From Nannocystis sp. RBIL2 (GTDB taxonomy: Bacteria > Myxococcota_A > Polyangia > Nannocystales > Nannocystaceae), in assembly GCF_026626745.1 (NCBI RefSeq), contig NZ_JAPNJW010000002.1:3806151-3870150 (forward strand): a stretch of 64,000 bases of DNA, in the 5' to 3' direction. Made by a program: the position numbers and the translations under genes. The notes below the pieces were generated by a model. It was given only the letters and a program-made list of their open reading frames with translations. It had not been told where the DNA came from and searched no databases. Position 1 is the first letter of the stretch; each line of letters begins with the position of its first letter. This document shows, piece by piece, positions 34,682 to 43,343 of the stretch.

Positions 34682-34709
34682 GACATGTCCTTCAGGACAT
34701 CTCACTCGC
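34682..34709. repeat. 14-bp-period element, two units
   Basis: GACATGTCCTTCAG directly followed by GACATCTCACTCGC. Member of the dispersed 14-bp family described in the findings. The two units also form an inverted repeat (ATGTCCT/AGGACAT). The right unit overlaps the stop codon of the AraC-type gene. Confidence 0.65.
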
Positions 34710-35691
34710 CGCGCAGGCGCGCGCGGTAGCCTTCCGGCGTCTCGCCGGTCCAGCGGCGGAACGCCCGGAAGAACGCGCTCGGGGCCGAGAAGCCGAGCAG
34801 GTACGACACTTCGGAGAGCGCCTGCGGGCCCGCCAGCAGCTCGGCCGCTCGCTCGCGCCGCACCGCGTCGACCAGCCCCGCCAGCGTCTCGCCCTCCGCT
34901 TGCAGCTTGCGCTGCAGGGTGCGCGGCGCCAGGCCGAGCTCGTCCGCCAGCTCGAGCAGCGTCGGCGCCCCGCGGTGCAGCCGACGGATGATCTGCAGGC
35001 GCACGCGCGCGCGCAGCGAAGCATCGGCCGGCAGCCGCGACAGCTGCCCGCGCGCGAACCGTTCGAAGAACGCGTGCATCGCCGCGTCCGCGCCCGGCAT
35101 GCGCAGCGCCAGCTCGGTCCGCGGCAGCACCAGCTCGTCGCACAGCGCCCCGAACTCGACCGGCCCGAGCGCGCGCCGCAGCGCCGCGTCCTCGGTCGGC
35201 CCGCGCCGCAGCCGGACCGCCTTCACCGCCAGGGCGCGGCCGAGCCAGCGCGGCCCGTTGACGAGGAAATCGAGGAAAGTGACCTCGGCCATCCACGCGT
35301 GCGCGCGGCGGGGCGGACCGAACGGGGTGTAGCGCAGCGCCACCGAATCGTCGCCGAGCCGCACCGCCTCGAAGCGCTCGCCGTCGGTGTACAGCGCCTG
35401 GAACGCGACGAAGCGCTCCAGCGCCGCGCCGAGGTCGGGGCAGGTCTGCAGCAGGAAGCCGAGCGCGTCGAGGTCGCCGGCGTCGAAGGCGGCGACGAAG
35501 CGCAGGCTGGCCGCGTCGCCGAGCCGCTCGCACACCGCCTCGATCAATGCGTACACCCCGAGCAGCGGCACGCGAGCGTCGGGGTCGGCGAGCGCCGCCG
35601 CGCCGAGGCCCGAGCGCGCCAGCAGCTCGTCAGCCAAGAGCCCCCCGCTCTCCGCGAACGCGAGCAAGCGCGCCGGGAAGTGCGAGCCCAT
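34702..35691 (-). CDS. AraC-family transcriptional regulator
   Basis: 329 residues. An N-terminal effector-binding domain of the arabinose_bd/OruR type (ARLLAFAESGGL, LLGVYALIEAVCERLGD, VALRYTPFGPP), then the AraC DNA-binding part with two helix-turn-helix units (TLLELADELGLAPRTLQRKLQ, by parts at about 255-275; LSEVSYLLGFSAPSAFFRAFRRW near the end, followed by TPEGYRARL). Such proteins activate catabolic genes on binding a small ligand. It is divergent from the Rieske oxygenase gene 139 bases away, the likely target. Start: ATG 35689-35691 is my choice; ATG 35743-35745 would add 18 residues. Confidence 0.9.
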   Translation of the reverse strand: MGSHFPARLLAFAESGGLLADELLARSGLGAAALADPDARVPLLGVYALIEAVCERLGDAASLRFVAAFDAGDLDALGFLLQTCPDLGAALERFVAFQALYTDGERFEAVRLGDDSVALRYTPFGPPRRAHAWMAEVTFLDFLVNGPRWLGRALAVKAVRLRRGPTEDAALRRALGPVEFGALCDELVLPRTELALRMPGADAAMHAFFERFARGQLSRLPADASLRARVRLQIIRRLHRGAPTLLELADELGLAPRTLQRKLQAEGETLAGLVDAVRRERAAELLAGPQALSEVSYLLGFSAPSAFFRAFRRWTGETPEGYRARLRGE

Positions 35692-35830
35692 GGTCGGCTC
35701 GGTCGCCGGGTGGCGCGCTCGGTCAGTCGTTCTGGCGCGGTGCATGAATGCGGCCCCGGGCTCGCTGCGCCACTCTTTCCGACGCGCCGGGCCCCGCACA
35801 GGATAGCCGGCCCGCGCGGAGCCGACGACG

Positions 35831-36841
35831 ATGCGCCACGAACCTCTGACCCACATCCGCCGCGACCACGCGGAGTCCATCGAGGACGCGTGGTACGCGG
35901 TCGCTCGCGCCCGCGCGGTGACGCGAGGTCGCCCGCTCGCCCTGCGCCGCTTCGGCCGCGCCCTCGCGCTGTTCCGCGGCGCCGATGGCCAAATCGCCGC
36001 AGTCGACGCCGCCTGCCCGCACCGCGGCGCCGACCTGGCCGCCGGCCGCGTCGTCGACGGCGCCCTGCAGTGCCCCTATCACGGCTTCCGCTTCGCCCCT
36101 GACGGTCATTGCGTCGCAGCTCCTTGCGAGGGTCGGGCCTTCCGGATCCCCGCCGAGCTCGCCGCCCGCACCTACCCCGTCCGCGAGGCCCACGGCTTCG
36201 TCTGGCTGTGGTGGGGCGCCCCGCGCGATGACTACCCCGAGCCGTTCTGGCCTGACGGCATGCCCGACGGCGAGGGTTGGCGCACCGCCACCGGCGCGCT
36301 CGAGTGGGACGTGCCGCTGACTCTGGCGATCGAGAGCAACCTCGACATTCACCACACCCCGTTCGCGCACCGCCGCGTCACCCCAGGCCTCGGCCACCGC
36401 CTCGATCCGTACGAGGCCCGCCTCGACGGCGACACGATCTACAGCGGCGGCACCCTGCGGCGCGACGACGGGCGCCCGTGGGACGGCCGCAGCGGCCTCG
36501 GCATCACCTTGAACTGTCACTTCCCCGCGCTGATCTTCGGCGAGTTCCGCGGCGGCCGCTTGCTCGTGGCGTTGGCCCCGATCGACGCCACCCGCACCGC
36601 GCTGCTGTTCCGCTACCACCTCGACGTGCCTGTGATCGGCGGCCTGCTGGCGCGGCTGATGGTGCGGGCCGAGCTGCGTCTGGTCCAGCCCGACGATCTC
36701 GCCCAGCAGCGCGCCGCGGCCCGCTCCGGCCTGCCGCTGCACGCCTGCCGCTTCGTCCCCTCGGACCGCGCGATCGTGCTGTGGTACAGCCTCTACCGTC
36801 GCCGCCTCGCGGCCCAGCGCGCCGCCGTCGCCCAATCATGA
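35831..36841 (+). CDS. Rieske non-heme iron oxygenase
   Basis: 336 residues. Rieske [2Fe-2S] motif CPHRG (about 62-66) and CPYHGF (about 82-87) with normal spacing. Mononuclear iron site N-x-D-x2-H-x4-H in SNLDIHHTPFAH (about 173-184). The C-terminal half matches ring-hydroxylating or pheophorbide-a-oxygenase-like large subunits. It would use O2 and electrons from a separate reductase, which is not encoded nearby, to oxidise an unknown substrate. The C-terminal part is short with no membrane anchor. ATG 35831 gives the full N-terminus. Divergently paired with the AraC-type regulator. Confidence 0.9.
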   Translation: MRHEPLTHIRRDHAESIEDAWYAVARARAVTRGRPLALRRFGRALALFRGADGQIAAVDAACPHRGADLAAGRVVDGALQCPYHGFRFAPDGHCVAAPCEGRAFRIPAELAARTYPVREAHGFVWLWWGAPRDDYPEPFWPDGMPDGEGWRTATGALEWDVPLTLAIESNLDIHHTPFAHRRVTPGLGHRLDPYEARLDGDTIYSGGTLRRDDGRPWDGRSGLGITLNCHFPALIFGEFRGGRLLVALAPIDATRTALLFRYHLDVPVIGGLLARLMVRAELRLVQPDDLAQQRAAARSGLPLHACRFVPSDRAIVLWYSLYRRRLAAQRAAVAQS

Positions 36842-36896
36842 CAGTCGGCCGACGCCGGCGAATACCCTGACTGCCACGAACGCCGCACACGTCGCA

Positions 36897-36941
36897 TTAA
36901 AAAACGATGACGCGGGCCGGGGTCCGGCGCCCGCGTCATCG
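36897..36941 (-). terminator. Rho-independent terminator of the 36977-37285 gene
   Basis: Reading leftward, a perfect 13-bp GC-rich stem (36905-36917 with 36929-36941; core GATGACGCGGGC/GCCCGCGTCATC) is followed by a run of T (AAAAAA on the plus strand, 36899-36904). It lies about 35 bases past the stop of the small protein gene. This is the cleanest terminator in the window. Confidence 0.9.
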
Positions 36942-36976
36942 TCGATCCACTCCGCGGATCGGGCCCTACGGGGGAA

Positions 36977-37285
36977 TCAGGCCCGGGTCGCGGCGAAGCG
37001 GCGGATCTCCTCGCGGAACCACGAATCGGCCTCCTCCGTGAACTTGTAGTTCTCACGGATGTACGCCATCGTGTCCTTCTCGACATCGGTGTACTTGCCG
37101 CCGTCGGTGACGGCGCCGATCAGCTGCTTGGCGTCGGTGAGGGAGATCCGGCCGTCACCCTTGCCAGCGGTGGTGCGCTCGGCGATCTCGAGCATCTGCT
37201 TGTCGAACTTCTTACCGTCGATGATCTTGTAGTACGTCTCGGACATGGTGCCGGGGACGATACCGAACATGGCGGGCTCATGCAT
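36977..37285 (-). CDS. Conserved small EF-hand-like protein
   Basis: 102 residues. Core sequence SETYYKIIDGKKFDKQMLEIAE, given as about 15-36, then GKGDGRISLTDAKQL with an EF-hand-like Asp/Gly loop, GGKYTDVEKDTMAYIRENY and TEEADSWFREEIRRF. It is very similar in pattern to small conserved proteins seen in other bacteria, with no known activity. Soluble, helical and probably calcium- or partner-binding. The stop of the beta-helix gene is only 6 bases upstream of ATG 37285, so they share an operon. Starts at 37270 or 37246 (MSETYYK) are possible; family similarity begins at the latter. Confidence 0.82.
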   Translation of the reverse strand: MHEPAMFGIVPGTMSETYYKIIDGKKFDKQMLEIAERTTAGKGDGRISLTDAKQLIGAVTDGGKYTDVEKDTMAYIRENYKFTEEADSWFREEIRRFAATRA

Positions 37286-37291
37286 GTCCGC

Positions 37292-39349
37292 TCATCGCCG
37301 GCGGCGACGGGCGAATGCGAGCAGGACCAGGAGCATCGCCGCCGGCGGGCGCGAGTTCGCGCGGCAGCCACAACCATCGTTCGTGCCGTCCGAACCGGCG
37401 GTCGCGCCCGAATCGCTCGCACCATCGCTGCCCGACGCGTCCGTCAGTCCCCCGCCGGTCGGGCCGTCACCGGTGGTCGCGGTCGTGGTCGGACCCGAGT
37501 CGCCGCCCGACGGGTCGGGGCCCTCGGTGGGATCGCTACCGCTCGTCGGACCGTCGCTGGTCGGGCCGCCGCTGGTGTCGGGGCCCTCCGACGTCTCGCC
37601 GTCCGACGTCTCGCCGTCCGACGTCTCACCGCCCGAATCGCCGCAGGCGGGCGCGGGCGCGGTCTCGTCGACGTTCTCGGGGCGCGGGCCGTAATGCGGC
37701 GCCTCGCACCCGGCCTCGAGCGCGCCGAGGTCCGGGGCCGCGCCGAGGAACCCGCCGAAGCCGGTCAGCGGCGCGCCGGCGTCGACCGCGAGTGAACTTT
37801 GGGACAGGCTCACGTCGACCTCGTCGACCACCGGCATGTAGCTGGCGGGCGCGACGTAGCCGCTGGCGAAGATGTCGTCGCCGAGCAGCGTGCCGTGGGC
37901 CTCGAACACCCCCGCGGCCTGCATCGCCGCGAAGTCGGGGTAATCGCCGATCCCCTCGAACTCGAACTGCCCGTCGGGCCAGTAGCCGTTGTAGTCGATC
38001 TCGCCGTTGGCCGACGGCGCGCTGAACAGCACCGTCTGCCCGCCCTCGGGCTCGGCGCGGGTGACGTAAAGGTTGTTCAGCAGGCGGAAGTCGTGCGCGG
38101 TGTCGGTGGTCTGGACCTGGTTGGCGCGGCTGGGGCTGACGAAGGTGTTGTGGAGGATGACCGCGCCGACGGTCTCGCCGGTGTCGCTGTTGGCGTGCAG
38201 CTTGGTCTGCTCGTCCTTGACGTTGACCACCACGTTGCGCAGCGCGTAGGCCGGCCCGCCGAAGATCGGCTGGAAGCTGAGCGGCGAGTACGAGTTGAGC
38301 AGCAGGTTGCGCATCGCCCGGGTGTTGCCGGTCGAGCCGTCGAGCTCGATCGCGTTGTCGTAGGCCGAGCGGGTGATGTTGCCGTAGATGTCGATCGCCC
38401 GCGCCCCGTCCTGCGCCGTCTTGATCGCGTCGCCCCAGCCGACCATCTCGTTGTGACACACGACGTGGCCGAAGCCCTGGACGACGATGCCGTCGACGTT
38501 GGCGTTGACGCCCCCGTCGTCCGAATAGACGTTGGGCCATGCCAGCGGACCGACCAGGGTGTTGTCGCACAGGTAGAAATCGAGCTGGTCCTCGCGCGCG
38601 CCGATGCCGAGGTTCACGTCCTCGATGTGGACGCGCCGGACCACGTTGCCCTCGGCGCCGGCGGTCTGGAAGCGGATCGCCCGGTTGGCGTTGCGGATCG
38701 TCAAGCGCTCGATGTGGACGTGGCTGCCGTAGACCTCGATGACGTTGCCGCCCGCGCCCTCGCCGTCGAGGATCGTGCCGTCGCTGCTGGCGCCGCGGAC
38801 GACGATCGGGTCCTCGGCGGTGCCGCTGCTCTCGATCGACCAGGTGCCGCCATAGGTCCCGTCGGCCAGCTCGATGACGTCGCCGGGCTGGGCCGCCCCG
38901 AGCGCGTCGCCGAGCTCGCCGGCGTCGCTGACCTGGATCACCTTGGGCGCGGCCGGGTCGCCCGGCACCGGCCGCGTCGTCGCGGTCACCGTCCACGTCT
39001 CGTCGAGGCCGTCGGGGTCGACCGCGTGCAGCTCGAGCTCGTAGGTCGTGTCGGGCCGCAGGTCGAACACGCTGCCGGCGAACTGCTGCGGCACCTGCAG
39101 GTTCACCACCTCCGGCCGCACGCGGAACAGCGGCACGCCGACCTGCCATGCGGCCTCGCCCATCGGGCGGTAGCGCAGCTCGATCGCCGCGTCGCGGTCG
39201 TCGTCGTCGCCGATCAGCACCTGCACGCCGAGCGTCACCACAGTCGGCCGGTCGAGCACTGTCTCGACGATCGTCAGGTTCTCGGCCGCGAGCGCGGGCG
39301 CGGCGGTCAGCGTCAAAGTCGTAATCGTAAGGAGCGGGAGCGTACGCAT
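37292..39349 (-). CDS. Secreted right-handed beta-helix protein with MYXO-CTERM-like tail
   Basis: 685 residues. Signal peptide (MRTLPLLTITTLTLTAAP to about 22), a fibronectin-III-like N-terminal domain (about 25-125; TTYELELHAVDPDG), then a parallel beta-helix (about 135-430) with repeated strands (VHIERLTIRNANRAI, IDIYGNITRSAYDNAIEL by parts) typical of pectate-lyase-like or surface-binding proteins. A Ser/Thr/Asp/Gly linker follows, then the C-terminal signal: GCGCRAN, a hydrophobic helix (AAMLLVLLAF) and five Arg. This is the tripartite MYXO-CTERM form used for surface sorting. No catalytic residues could be identified. The ATG at 39347-39349 begins the signal peptide. Confidence 0.88.
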   Translation of the reverse strand: MRTLPLLTITTLTLTAAPALAAENLTIVETVLDRPTVVTLGVQVLIGDDDDRDAAIELRYRPMGEAAWQVGVPLFRVRPEVVNLQVPQQFAGSVFDLRPDTTYELELHAVDPDGLDETWTVTATTRPVPGDPAAPKVIQVSDAGELGDALGAAQPGDVIELADGTYGGTWSIESSGTAEDPIVVRGASSDGTILDGEGAGGNVIEVYGSHVHIERLTIRNANRAIRFQTAGAEGNVVRRVHIEDVNLGIGAREDQLDFYLCDNTLVGPLAWPNVYSDDGGVNANVDGIVVQGFGHVVCHNEMVGWGDAIKTAQDGARAIDIYGNITRSAYDNAIELDGSTGNTRAMRNLLLNSYSPLSFQPIFGGPAYALRNVVVNVKDEQTKLHANSDTGETVGAVILHNTFVSPSRANQVQTTDTAHDFRLLNNLYVTRAEPEGGQTVLFSAPSANGEIDYNGYWPDGQFEFEGIGDYPDFAAMQAAGVFEAHGTLLGDDIFASGYVAPASYMPVVDEVDVSLSQSSLAVDAGAPLTGFGGFLGAAPDLGALEAGCEAPHYGPRPENVDETAPAPACGDSGGETSDGETSDGETSEGPDTSGGPTSDGPTSGSDPTEGPDPSGGDSGPTTTATTGDGPTGGGLTDASGSDGASDSGATAGSDGTNDGCGCRANSRPPAAMLLVLLAFARRRRR

Positions 39350-39467
39350 GCCCGCGCAGCGTAGACAAAAACCGCGGGCGGTTGCGCCCGGGGCCGGGCC
39401 GCGGCGACGTGGGTAAGCCCGGGGCCTGCGCCCGCTCGCGCCGGCAGTCGCGGGCCCACACGCGCGA

Positions 39468-41156
39468 TCATTTGACGTCGAGCTCGATCGTGAACTGCTG
39501 ATCGCTGCCGAGCAGGTAGCGGTCGAACAGCGGCGAGTAGCTGCGCACGTGCATGGTCTTGCCGTCGGGCAGCAGCTCGAGCAGGCGCAGGTAGCCCTCG
39601 CCGCCGAGCTCGCGCATCTGATAGTTGGCCAGGATCTGATGCACCACGTTGCCGCGGTCGGTGATGCTCTCGAGGTAGCCGGTGCCATCGCCGAGCACGT
39701 GGCCGTTGAGGGTGAGCACGAAGCGGTGGCGGCGGATCAGCTTCTGCCACAGCTCCTCGCCGTCGTTGACCCCGCCCGGCGTGTCGTACTCGTGCGGGTT
39801 GAAGTCCTGCGGGAACGCAGGGTCCTTGTGGTCGTAGCGGCGATCGTTGTTGTTGAGGTACGCGTGGGTGACGAAGATGCCGAGGCGGTCCGGGTGCTGC
39901 TCCATCACCGCGTTGGCCCAGTCGATCACCGCGTCGCGCGGGCCCCACTCGAGCATGACAGCGATCCACTCGTGGCCGCCGGCGGAGAACAAATGATAGG
40001 TGTTGTCGAGCTTGCCCTTCTCGAAGGCGCCGCCGAAGCTCGGGCTCAGCGCCGCGTCGTCGAAGTCGAACCATTCGTTCATCTTCGTGTCGCGGGTCGA
40101 CGCGTCGCCGGAGGGGCCGTAGTCGTGGTTGCCGGGCACGATCCCGTACGGCACGATCCCGTCGAGCAGGCTCATCGAGCCGCTGGCGCGCCGCCACTCG
40201 AGCTCGGTGTTGTTGTTGACGATATCGCCGAGGTGGAACGCGTAGGCGATGTTCAGCGCCTCGGCGTTGCGGGCGATCCACGACGTCTGGGCGTCGAATA
40301 CGCCGGGGTAGCGCAGCGAGTAGACCTGGGTGTCGGGCAGCACCGCGAACAGCGTCGAGTCGGCGGTGAACGGCAGCGACTGCGGCGGCGGGGTCGGCTT
40401 GATCGGCATCGTCTTGCGCACGCACACGCCCTCGACGTGGGCGGCGAGGTTGGCGAAGAAGTTGGTGATGAAGGCCTCCTGCTGCAGGTCCGAGCCCATC
40501 GGCGCGTCGAGCGGCAGGCTGGCCAGCACGATCCGCCCCTGGCCGTACGCGCCCTCGAGCAGCGCCCCGTTCGAGCCGTCGCCCGCGCCCGCCAGCACCA
40601 CCTCGAAGCCGCCCTGCTCGACGAAGGCGTCGCGTCCGAGCTCGCCGCGCCACGCCAGCCGGCCGCCGTCGATCTCGATGCCCGCGAGCAGCGGATGATC
40701 GGGGTCCAGCACCTCCAGCTCGACCAGCTTGGCCGCGCCGCGCCGCGCAGTGTGGGTCGTCGGCAGGAACGGCGGCACCGCCTCTGCGGCGGCCGACTGC
40801 GCCAGCTCGAGCACGACGTTGGCCTCGTCGACGAAGAAGTACAGGTCGTCGGCGTAGCTCTGCATGTACTCGGCGTATTCGGGCAGCTCGCTGGCGCCCG
40901 AGCCGAGCACGATCAGGCCGTCGAGGCCCCACGGGGACTGGTCGAGCGGCAGCGGACCGACAGTGAAGCCGGCCGCCTCGAGGCGCGCGCTCACGCCCTC
41001 GTAATCGGGGGCCATCACCCACGCGCGCGGCTCACCGTTGCCGCACGGCACGTGTTCGGCCTCGCCGAACGGCGCCGGCGTCGCCCCGTGACAGGCCGCC
41101 GAGAAGACGTATCCACCGAGGAAGATGCCCGTTCGCCCGCTCCGCCAAAACGCCAT
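39468..41156 (-). CDS. Calcineurin-like metallophosphoesterase, probable lipoprotein
   Basis: 562 residues. An N-terminal export signal ends in a lipobox-like VFSAACHG. Residues about 40-245 look like a glutamine-amidotransferase-like or ThuA-like flavodoxin-type domain (WVMAPDYEGVSARLEAAGF by parts, GLDGLIVLGSGASEL). The rest is a metallophosphoesterase with all metal motifs: LPDTQVYS, FHLGDIVNNN, GNHDYGP, VTHAYL and LNGHVLG. The substrate is unknown; the cell location is the periplasm or surface. Same strand as the beta-helix gene, but 118 bases away. Upstream lies a 63-base direct repeat. Confidence 0.88.
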   Translation of the reverse strand: MAFWRSGRTGIFLGGYVFSAACHGATPAPFGEAEHVPCGNGEPRAWVMAPDYEGVSARLEAAGFTVGPLPLDQSPWGLDGLIVLGSGASELPEYAEYMQSYADDLYFFVDEANVVLELAQSAAAEAVPPFLPTTHTARRGAAKLVELEVLDPDHPLLAGIEIDGGRLAWRGELGRDAFVEQGGFEVVLAGAGDGSNGALLEGAYGQGRIVLASLPLDAPMGSDLQQEAFITNFFANLAAHVEGVCVRKTMPIKPTPPPQSLPFTADSTLFAVLPDTQVYSLRYPGVFDAQTSWIARNAEALNIAYAFHLGDIVNNNTELEWRRASGSMSLLDGIVPYGIVPGNHDYGPSGDASTRDTKMNEWFDFDDAALSPSFGGAFEKGKLDNTYHLFSAGGHEWIAVMLEWGPRDAVIDWANAVMEQHPDRLGIFVTHAYLNNNDRRYDHKDPAFPQDFNPHEYDTPGGVNDGEELWQKLIRRHRFVLTLNGHVLGDGTGYLESITDRGNVVHQILANYQMRELGGEGYLRLLELLPDGKTMHVRSYSPLFDRYLLGSDQQFTIELDVK

Positions 41157-41217
41157 GCACCGAGCGTATCAACCGGGTGCATCAGCCTGGCGGAGGCGCG
41201 GCAATTTTTCGTGCGCG

Positions 41218-41346
41218 ATTGTCACGACCAAGTGCCAGCGCGGACAGCCGGACCGCGCGCCGACCTTGCGAAGGTGGAAGCCAATTGTCACGACCGCGTG
41301 CCGGCGCGGCGAACCGGCTCGCGGGTCGACCTTGCGACTATGGAAG
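41218..41346. repeat. Two imperfect 63-bp direct repeats
   Basis: Copies at 41218-41280 and 41284-41346 (offset 66) share ATTGTCACGACC, GTGCC, GCGCGG, CCGG, CGACCTTGCGA and TGGAAG in the same order and spacing. The second copy covers the last codons of the superoxide dismutase gene. They lie upstream of the phosphoesterase gene and may carry duplicated promoter or regulator sites (CGTGACAAT reading leftward). Confidence 0.7.
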
Positions 41347-41901
41347 GATCGGCTTGGTGTCGCCCGACAGCGCGCGAATGACCCCACACGCCAGCCGGGC
41401 CCCGGAGTTACCGGCCGGCTCGGTCATCAGATCGTCCGGGTCGGCGTGGACGACCACCGAGCGGCCGAGGACCCCGCGCGGCCCGGTGTCGAGGGTGATG
41501 ATGTCGGTGGTCATGGCGATCGCGGCCCGCCCCCCGGCGTCGGCCTCGATGTTGCCGAGGTCGCCGAGGTGGTGCTCGGGCCCTTCCGGCCCGCCGTGCA
41601 TCTTGTGCTCGGGGTTGAAGTGCGGCCCGGCGCTGCTGCCGTCGGCCGCCGAACAGTCGCCGAACTCATGAATGTGGAAACCGTGCAATCCGGGCGTGAG
41701 CCCCTGGATCTGCGCGCGCACCCGCATGCGATTGGCGGTGACCCGGGTGAACTGCACGGTGCCCCGCACGCCGCTGCCGGCCAGCGGCTCCAGCGTCGCC
41801 AGCGCCGCGCCCTCCTCGCCGGACGACGAGGAGAAGCAGGCGAGCGGCCCCAGCAGCGAGAATAGCGAGAGCGCGGCGATGAACGAGGTCAATGGGCGCA
41901 T
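41338..41901 (-). CDS. sodC: Cu/Zn superoxide dismutase, lipoprotein
   Basis: 187 residues. Signal peptide with lipobox (LLGPLACF). Copper ligands HIH in GFHIHEFGDC, further His in GPHFNP, GPEHHLGDLGN, and VVVHADPDD; the disulfide pair is FGDC with RLACGVI near the C-terminus. It converts superoxide to hydrogen peroxide and oxygen in the periplasm or at the surface, held by a lipid anchor. The ATG at 41899-41901 has ribosome site GAGGAG. The last codons lie within a 63-bp direct repeat. It is on the same strand as the phosphoesterase but probably has its own transcript. Confidence 0.93.
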   Translation of the reverse strand: MRPLTSFIAALSLFSLLGPLACFSSSSGEEGAALATLEPLAGSGVRGTVQFTRVTANRMRVRAQIQGLTPGLHGFHIHEFGDCSAADGSSAGPHFNPEHKMHGGPEGPEHHLGDLGNIEADAGGRAAIAMTTDIITLDTGPRGVLGRSVVVHADPDDLMTEPAGNSGARLACGVIRALSGDTKPILP

Positions 41902-42265
41902 GTGTGGACTCCTCGATCCGCAAGCGTGGGCCAACCCCCGACACCGGCAACCACGCGCACGCGACGACTCGCCCCCGGACGGGCCATTCGCGGCGACCTT
42001 TCAGCGATGAATCCTGTAGGGCCCGTCAGCTCGCGCTCCAGCGGCCCCGCCGCGAGGTCCGAAGCGCGAGGGGTCGATCTCCGCCGCCCGCCTCGCCCCC
42101 GGCGGGCCCTGCGACGCCCGCCCAGCCGTCCGCCCGGCAGCCGCGACGGACGCCGCGCGCAGCTCGATATGCCTCAAGGGACATGTCCATCCCCCCCGAT
42201 GACTTTGCGCCGCGGGCGCCGCGGATCTGCCCGAAAGGACATATCCGCGAATGCGTGGCCTTGCC
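41902..42265. other. Intergenic region with 14-bp-period repeats
   Basis: About 360 bases between two minus-strand genes. Right half holds two short 14-bp-period arrays (42166-42193 and 42224-42251), listed separately. The left half should carry the superoxide dismutase promoter; no clear boxes are seen. Confidence 0.45.
42166..42251. repeat. 14-bp-period elements, two pairs
   Basis: GATATGCCTCAAGG then GACATGTCCATCCC at 42166-42193, and GATCTGCCCGAAAG then GACATATCCGCGAA at 42224-42251. Within each pair the period is exactly 14. The two pairs are 58 bases apart, two more than four units, so the middle has lost phase. The right pair ends 14 bases from the stop codon of the SMI1-like gene. 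Confidence 0.7.
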
Positions 42266-42979
42266 TCAGCCGATCAGCTCGCCCCAGAACGGAATCGCAG
42301 CGGTATCGACGGTCGCGGGCCGCTCGTACTCGGCGTCGACCAACTCTTGCAGGAGATAATCGCGGAGGTCTCGGCCGTAGACGATGATGTCGCTCTGCCA
42401 CACCGACAGCACCAGCGTCGGGCCCTCGGCGAGCACGTAGCGATGGCCGTAGATCGGCAACAGCCGCGGCGCGCCCGCCACCAGCGTCTCCACGCGGGCG
42501 CGCCGCTCGTCCGCTTCGCCGGGCCGCGGGCCCCAGCTGTCGGGCCACAGCACATTGTTTTCGACGTCGAATACCAGCCCGTCGACGAGCTGGGCGAACG
42601 CCGCGCGGATCGCCGCCTCGTCGCGCTGCCAGTGGTAGAAGCCGGGTGCTTCGTCCGCGACCAGGCGGTCGTCGTCGTCGAACCCCGCGCAGAACATCCG
42701 CGGCTCGGTCGCGTGCAGCACCTGCAGGAACAGGCGATGCTCGGCCGGAAAGCGGACGTCGAATCGCTGCTCGACCTCCGCCAGCTCGGCGTCGGACAGC
42801 CCGCCCGTCCACCGCGTCCCGCGGCGCCAGTCGCAGCCGCCCGCGCCGTTTTTCTCGAAATCCGCGAGCGTCGGCTCTGCGCCGCGGCTCCACGCCTCCT
42901 CGGTCTTGGCGCCCAGCCACCGCAGGAACGGCTCGCCGAATTCGCCCGGGACTGTCTTCGTGGGCCGCTTCTTCGCCAT
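42266..42979 (-). CDS. SMI1/KNR4 (SUKH)-like protein
   Basis: 237 residues. The segment GGLSDAELAEVEQRFDVRFP (about 58-77), followed by EHRLFLQVLHATEP, matches the start of SMI1/KNR4 domains, and further parts (GFYHWQRDEAAIRAAF, VENNVLWPDSWG, LLPIYGHRYV) follow the family order. In bacteria such domains are often immunity proteins to toxins or general protein-binding modules. No toxin gene is adjacent, so here the role is open. The ATG at 42977-42979 (MAKKRPTK) was preferred to an upstream ATG. No ribosome site stands out. Confidence 0.8.
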   Translation of the reverse strand: MAKKRPTKTVPGEFGEPFLRWLGAKTEEAWSRGAEPTLADFEKNGAGGCDWRRGTRWTGGLSDAELAEVEQRFDVRFPAEHRLFLQVLHATEPRMFCAGFDDDDRLVADEAPGFYHWQRDEAAIRAAFAQLVDGLVFDVENNVLWPDSWGPRPGEADERRARVETLVAGAPRLLPIYGHRYVLAEGPTLVLSVWQSDIIVYGRDLRDYLLQELVDAEYERPATVDTAAIPFWGELIG

Positions 42980-43158
42980 GCGAGACTCTGGCGACAGCCT
43001 ATCACACCGCGCCGCTTCGCCGGTGCTCGCCACGCGGACTGCCGGCCTCGAATCAATCGGGAACGCGCCCGCGCGGCCTTCGACGCGACGGAGTCAGTCC
43101 GAGGTCGCCGCGCGTACGCGTCGAGCAGCGATTCGTCGGACCAGCTCGACCCTCGGCG

Positions 43159-43200
43159 CCTGAGTCCGAATCGACATGTCCGTTCAGACATGTCCAATGA
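43159..43200. repeat. 14-bp-period element, three units
   Basis: CCTGAGTCCGAATC, GACATGTCCGTTCA and GACATGTCCAATGA in exact 14-base steps (42 bases). Lies in the gap between the SMI1-like gene and the histidine kinase gene. Confidence 0.7.
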
Positions 43201-43343
43201 GCGCCGCGAACCTCCCCGACCTTCGCCGCCGCCCGCGCCGCTGCCCGCTGCCGATCCGCCTGCGTCCGCACATCCGCCTCCCGCGCCGTATCGGCCCGTG
43301 CGCGCGGCGCCCGGCCGGCGCGTGCGTCACTCACGGGTTTGCC

